Below, piece by piece: positions 50,323-54,043 of a DNA stretch of 54,043 nt. Position 1 is the stretch's first letter. Every line of letters starts with the position of its first letter. Below the pieces are notes generated by a model, which was given only the letters and a program-made list of their open reading frames with translations, was not told the DNA's origin and did not search any database. The position numbers and the translations under genes are program-made. Source of the stretch: an uncultured Pirellulales bacterium (GTDB lineage: Bacteria; Planctomycetota; Planctomycetia; Pirellulales; Thermoguttaceae); NCBI GenBank assembly GCA_938015445.1, contig CALLPE010000021.1:1-54043 (forward strand), given 5' to 3'.

Positions 50323-50788
50323 CGCTCTGCCAAAACCTTGGGTGAAGTGGGCAGTTCGGTTTCCCCGACCCGTCGAGCGCCGCGATCATGCGGGGCGCTG
50401 GAGGAGTTTACTCAAACAGTTCTCCATCGTTGCAGATCTGTGAAGCTTGCGACTGCACTGGGGCATCGGCCGATACCCCAGACACGATCCAATACGGCCA
50501 GCACACGCCCCTCGCTGCTTCGACAATCGACCGCGACGTGCCAGTGGCCACGGCGCGCTGACAGTCATGGCGCGCTGGCAGGCATTGGGCGTGCTACAAG
50601 GCGATGTCGCTACCAATAGCAGTATAGTTGCTTGGCAGACGTTTTCCATAACTGTCGATTGGCTAGCTAGTTATAGCTTTTGGCAAAAACTGTCGCGGCG
50701 CAGGCAAGACTGCAAGCTATGTATTGTTGAGTATTGTTGAAGGCAGTATTGTCTGGGTTTTACTGGCTTATTGGAAAGGGCGACAAAT
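50323..50788. other. 466-bp spacer between divergent genes
   Basis: Holds a short duplication (GTATTGTTGA twice near 50730) and a GGCGCGCTG repeat near 50555. No promoter is convincing and no gene is visible. Confidence 0.5.
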
Positions 50789-51211
50789 ATGCCGATCGTT
50801 TGGGATGATTCGCTTCGCACCGGCGTCCATTTGGTCGATAGTCAGCATCAGGAGCTGTTTCGGCAGATAAACGGCCTTCACGAGGCCATGACGCTTGGCA
50901 AGGGCCGCGAGGAAGTGGCTAAGCTGATACAGTTCCTCGACAACTACACCAAAAAGCACTTTGCCGAGGAAGAGCGCCTGATGGAGCAACGCAAGTGCCC
51001 CGTGGCCGAAGCCAACAAAATGGCCCACAAGCAACTGCTGGAGCGGCTGGCGCAACTGAAGGCGCAATTCGAGCAACAGAAGACAGGCACGACCGTGACA
51101 ATGGAAATCTATCGGCTGATGTCCGAGTGGTTGGTGCGGCACATCAAGGCGATCGATCTAAAGTTGCGGGAAAGCGAACCGGCTTTGAGCCTCGCTGGCC
51201 AAAAGGGGTAA
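50789..51211 (+). CDS. Bacteriohemerythrin with one variant iron ligand
   Basis: 140 residues, single four-helix domain starting MPIVWDDSLRTGVHLVDSQHQELF. Diiron ligands expected for the family are H20, H57 and E61 (HFAEE), a His four residues before H80, H80 itself, H118 and D123 (HIKAID). The residue four before H80 is Asn76 (codon AAC), where almost all hemerythrins have His, and the preceding Tyr-Pro is Cys-Pro. Binds or senses O2, and may store or shuttle it. GGAAAGG lies 9 nt before ATG 50789. Stands alone. Confidence 0.9.
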   Translation: MPIVWDDSLRTGVHLVDSQHQELFRQINGLHEAMTLGKGREEVAKLIQFLDNYTKKHFAEEERLMEQRKCPVAEANKMAHKQLLERLAQLKAQFEQQKTGTTVTMEIYRLMSEWLVRHIKAIDLKLRESEPALSLAGQKG

Positions 51212-51422
51212 GCCTTACATCGGCAGACTCCCGCTGGTTAGAAGCACCGACCGGTCGTCGGGGGCTGTTTGTTCTTGTTACTTCCGCATTAGTTGCAGAG
51301 ACGATACCAAGCCGACGTGCCGCCGTCGAATCGGCCACTGCGGCCCGGGGGCCACTACCTGTGACCAAGTGGAGTTCGGGTCGCAGGCTGGGCGGGCTGG
51401 CCTCATGCCAGTTGCACAAGCC

Positions 51423-52049
51423 TCAGGGCAGTTCGACGATTTCGATGTCTTTGAAGCGCACTTCCATCTTCGTGCCGGAGTGCATTTGCAGGGCGAAGTG
51501 ACCCTCGGGCCGGCTGGGGTCGTCGCGCAGCTCGGCGGTCTTTTCGCCATTGAGCCACACGGTGACATTCCCGCCCTGGGCGGCGATGGTCATTTCGTTC
51601 CAGCCGTCGGTCTTTACTAGCCGCTTTTCGTCTTCCAGCTTGGGCTTGACCAGCCAGGCTCGGCCGTAACTTTCGTAGATACCCCCGCAGCCGGTGCCCG
51701 CCGGGCCGACTTGAACTTGCAGTCCGTGTGCTTGGTCGGGCGGTTTGATGATAGTGCGGATGTAAAAACCGCTGTCGCCGCTGTTGCACTGGAACTTGAA
51801 GCGGACGCGAAAGTTGCGGAACGTCTTGTCGCTGACCAGCAACCCGTACAGTTTTTCATTGTTGGCTCGGCCCACGAACGCCCCGTCCTCGACAGTCCAC
51901 TTGCCCTGTCCGACGGCGTGCCAGCCGGCCAGGGTTTTGCCGTCCATCAGTGGGCTAAACTGTTCCGGCTGGGCGGCCCAAACCGCTGCGGCTGCCGCCA
52001 CGACAAAGACCGTCCACAAAGCCACGATACGGACGATATACCGCTTCAT
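51423..52049 (-). CDS. Exported DUF1080 (3-keto-glycoside hydrolase-type) protein
   Basis: 208 residues with a signal peptide (VRIVALWTVFVVAAAAAVWAA). One concanavalin-like jelly roll: FSPLMDGKTLAGWHAVGQGKW, FRVRFKFQCNSGDSGFYIRT, GLQVQVGPAGTGCGGIYE and NGEKTAELRD are DUF1080 hallmarks. Members of this family hydrolyse 3-keto-glycosides, produced by C3 oxidation of sugars, in concert with Gfo/Idh enzymes. Here the Tat-exported Gfo/Idh gene lies 150 bp upstream on the same strand, which fits such a pair. GGAGGA is 7 nt before ATG 52049. Confidence 0.88.
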   Translation of the reverse strand: MKRYIVRIVALWTVFVVAAAAAVWAAQPEQFSPLMDGKTLAGWHAVGQGKWTVEDGAFVGRANNEKLYGLLVSDKTFRNFRVRFKFQCNSGDSGFYIRTIIKPPDQAHGLQVQVGPAGTGCGGIYESYGRAWLVKPKLEDEKRLVKTDGWNEMTIAAQGGNVTVWLNGEKTAELRDDPSRPEGHFALQMHSGTKMEVRFKDIEIVELP

Positions 52050-52199
52050 GTTGCATTCCTCCAGAAACTGGTTGTACTGAAGAAGTCCGTGCGTTCACCG
52101 CGGAGACGCATACAATCGCGGCGCAGTTGTTCGATTTGCATGGCTGCCGTAGGTTGATGCCAAATTGCTGGGCAAGCCATGCGCAATTGGTCGCTTCTG

Positions 52200-53564
52200 C
52201 TACAGCGTCCATCCCTGCCGATACGGCTTGCGGATGTAAACGTCGGCCTCTGGGCATCCTACTGCCTTCAAACCAACCGGGTCCCAGTAGAGCTTCTTGC
52301 CAACCCGATAGGAAACATTTCCTAGCAGCACCGCTTCGGTCAGGGTGCCCGAGTAGTCGAAATTGCAGGTAGTCGGCTCGCCGGTGCGGCAGGCGCGCAA
52401 CCACTCGGCGTGGTGACCGATGGAGTCGGGAATGGTCGGGGCCGGGCGTTTGAAGTCGGCGTATTGTTTTTCGGGCAGAAGCTGATGGCGGCTGTAATCG
52501 GCGATCAGCATCCCTTTGCTGCCCACGAATAGGACGGCAGCGTTCCACGCAGGGACATCCTTTTCTTTGAGCAGTGGCGGTTGCTTGCCGCCGTCGTACC
52601 ACGTCAGGCGCACCGGGGGAAGGCCGTCCCGGGCAGGAAACTCGTAACGCACGATCAGCCCCGGCGAGGTGCGCTCCGGATGCACCGGCGGTCCTTCGGC
52701 TTCGACCGTTGTCGGATGTCGCAGCTTCAAAGCCCAAAACGGCAAGTCCATATAGTGGCAACCGAAATCGCCCAATCCGCCGCTGCCGAAATCCCACCAA
52801 CTTCGCCAACTGCCTGGCAGATAACAGGGATGATATGGCCGATAGGGGGCCGGGCCGAGCCACAGGTCCCAATCCAGCTCGGGCGGAACGGGAGGAGTTT
52901 CCCTGGGCCGGTCGCCACCGCCGTAGGCCACCGGATGCCATACGTGTACTTCTTCGACCTGACCGATCGCGCCCGATTGCACCAATTCCACCACCCGGCG
53001 GTAATTCGTGCCAGCGTGTATCTGCGTTCCCATCTGCGTAGCCAGCTTTTTCTCCTTGGCCACTTCGATCATGGTGCGCACCTCGGCCACACAGTGGGCC
53101 AACGGCTTCTCGCAATAACAGTGTTTTCCCATCTTCATGGCCATCACGGCCGGCGGGGCGTGAGTGTGGTCGGGCGTAGCCACCACCACCGCGTCGATCT
53201 GGTTGGCCATTTCCTCGAGCATTTTGCGGAAATCGCGGTAGCGCTTGGCCTTGGGGAATTTCTCGAAGGTCTTGCCTGCCCGGCGGTCGTCCACGTCGCA
53301 CAAGGCTACGATATTCTCGCCGGCGCAGTTGCCGATGTTCCACGCGCCTTGCCCTCCGACGCCGATGCCGGCAATGGACAGTTTTTCGTTGGGCGAGCGG
53401 GGCGGCTCGGCCGCAACCGATCGTCCGACTACCCAAAACCCCACCCCAACTGCCGCAGCGCCGCCGAGCAATTTGCGACGGCTAAGCGTTTGGCGACCGC
53501 CGATACGCTCGACTTGACGAGCACCCTTACGTCCGACCGAAACAAGCGCGCAGCCGAAAGACAT
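52200..53564 (-). CDS. Tat-exported Gfo/Idh/MocA oxidoreductase
   Basis: 454 residues. Tat motif S28-R-R-K-L-L33 then GGAAAVGVGFWVVG. Rossmann segment SIAGIGVGGQGAWN, family motif CYCEKPLAH, then the exported-subfamily signature ELDWDLWLGPAPYRPYHPCY and GLGDFGCHYMDLPFWAL. Likely oxidises a sugar or glycoside in the periplasm; with DUF1080 downstream it could form a 3-keto-glycoside breakdown unit. AAGGAG lies 9 nt upstream of ATG 53564. First gene of the pair, reading away from tRNA-Asn. Confidence 0.9.
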   Translation of the reverse strand: MSFGCALVSVGRKGARQVERIGGRQTLSRRKLLGGAAAVGVGFWVVGRSVAAEPPRSPNEKLSIAGIGVGGQGAWNIGNCAGENIVALCDVDDRRAGKTFEKFPKAKRYRDFRKMLEEMANQIDAVVVATPDHTHAPPAVMAMKMGKHCYCEKPLAHCVAEVRTMIEVAKEKKLATQMGTQIHAGTNYRRVVELVQSGAIGQVEEVHVWHPVAYGGGDRPRETPPVPPELDWDLWLGPAPYRPYHPCYLPGSWRSWWDFGSGGLGDFGCHYMDLPFWALKLRHPTTVEAEGPPVHPERTSPGLIVRYEFPARDGLPPVRLTWYDGGKQPPLLKEKDVPAWNAAVLFVGSKGMLIADYSRHQLLPEKQYADFKRPAPTIPDSIGHHAEWLRACRTGEPTTCNFDYSGTLTEAVLLGNVSYRVGKKLYWDPVGLKAVGCPEADVYIRKPYRQGWTL

Positions 53565-53703
53565 GTTAGGACACTCCTTGGATTACCGAGGGGAGGAAGG
53601 CCGAAGAACTTCCAGAACTCTTATAGGCGGGTATGTGGGCTTTCGAGCTTCTCTAAAGGACAATACTCACTCGTAGCGGGCCGATTGTCAACAGGCCAGA
53701 AGC

Positions 53704-53955
53704 CTGGAGTTTACCCAGTGTCACGCTAGCACGAATAACTGTTACTGCTGAAAGTGCTTAGAGTCAGTGTGCTTCGCTGGGCACTGCAAGCGTTGATAGC
53801 ACCGTTGCGTTTTGGCTATCAGCTTCAACACCTCGAGCAGTTAAACACCTCGACCAGTCGCTCGGCGCACCGTAAATTGCCGCAAATCCAAACCCAGTAA
53901 CAAAACCTGGGAAAACCACACCGGGTAAACTCCGGCAACACTGGGTAAACTCCAG
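53704..53955 (+). repeat. Dispersed element with terminal inverted repeats, copy 2 (252 bp)
   Basis: Perfect 18-bp inverted repeats CTGGAGTTTACCCAGTGT (53704-53721) and ACACTGGGTAAACTCCAG (53938-53955). Interior matches 25-291: a 31-bp identical block at 53790-53820 (AAGC...GATAGC / GCTATC...GCTT hairpin, and TTGATA-N18-TATC) and the CTCGAGCAGTTAAACAC unit at 53832. A 20-bp tandem duplication of the right end (53921-53940 and 53941-53960) is present. The element ends 45 bp before tRNA-Asn. Confidence 0.8.
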
Positions 53956-54000
53956 CGGCCGCATAGGCTGGCGCCGGACGCGATCGCAGCCGCACAGCCT

Positions 54001-54043
54001 TCCCCGATAGCTCAGTTGGTAGAGCAAGCGGCTGTTAACCGCT
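54001..54043 (+). tRNA. tRNA-Asn (GTT), truncated by the window end
   Basis: TCCCCGA acceptor 5' strand, D-arm GCTCAGTTGGTAGAGC, and anticodon arm AGCGG-CTGTTAA-CCGCT with anticodon GTT at 54034-54036. The variable loop, T-arm and 3' acceptor strand lie beyond the window. Confidence 0.93.

Noticed and set aside
53764..54027. 87-residue minus-strand frame across the element and tRNA
   Set aside because: Runs through a tRNA gene and the repeat; no protein character.

Overview
The window looks like chromosome of a free-living planctomycete, most likely order Pirellulales (a thermophilic or facultatively anaerobic relative of Thermogutta is possible, but genus cannot be fixed by eye). The reasons are a GC-rich sequence with many GTG starts, loosely packed genes on both strands, Tat-exported Gfo/Idh/MocA proteins, a DUF1080 protein, a sulfatase, a heparinase-like protein, a lipoprotein resembling the planctomycete family I know as DUF6655, and lipid A genes beside an OmpH/Skp protein. 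I see no phage, plasmid, IS transposase or CRISPR array.

Layout. 0.3-6 kb: HEAT-repeat exported protein, then an outer-membrane block (ompH/skp-like, lpxC, lpxA, Gfo/Idh dehydrogenase). 6.3-8.3 kb: promoter and rfbB-rfbA (dTDP-sugar synthesis). 8.4-14.7 kb: URO-D family protein divergent from a LarA-like (DUF2088) protein, a GT39-type membrane glycosyltransferase and an exported unknown. 14.9-18.5 kb: housekeeping block rpmA, terminator, obg, scpA, RNase Z-like MBL protein. 18.5-19.8 kb: 1.2 kb of non-coding DNA with hairpins and a regular array of TTGCGTA sites before a small winged-helix protein. 20.2-27.4 kb: esterase, a [4Fe-4S] protein coupled to a nitrous-oxide-stimulated-promoter family protein, heparinase II/III-like protein, DUF2520 Rossmann protein, purH. 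28-32.6 kb: lipoprotein, sulfatase, rimI, plsC-like. 32.9-36.7 kb: cytochrome bd superfamily oxidase with fused cytochrome c, its coupled membrane partner, and an AguB-like amidohydrolase. 37.1-42 kb: pyruvate:ferredoxin oxidoreductase (one apparent frameshift) and a dihydroorotate-dehydrogenase-like protein. 42.2-48.8 kb: tandem alpha/beta-hydrolase protein, GH20 hexosaminidase, Tat Gfo/Idh, HEAT protein. 49.1-53.6 kb: URO-D-like protein, bacteriohemerythrin, DUF1080 protein and Tat Gfo/Idh. The window ends inside tRNA-Asn.

How genes fit together: lipid A and surface-sugar synthesis at the left; exported degradation of (amino)sugars and sulfated glycans scattered through the rest (sulfatase, heparinase-like, GH20, Gfo/Idh plus DUF1080); and redox and oxygen metabolism (PFOR, cytochrome bd-type oxidase, hemerythrin, ferredoxin).

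Most unusual signals: (1) two copies of a 250-270 bp element with terminal inverted repeats, one near each end of the window, each about 50 bp upstream of a gene, with a compensatory base-pair change; (2) short head-to-tail duplications of 14-38 bp in a large share of the intergenic spacers, some entering coding sequence; (3) six TTGCGTA sites spaced 24-19-14-19-24 upstream of a winged-helix gene; (4) a cytochrome bd superfamily oxidase with a C-terminal cytochrome c; (5) a hemerythrin with Asn in place of one iron-ligand His.
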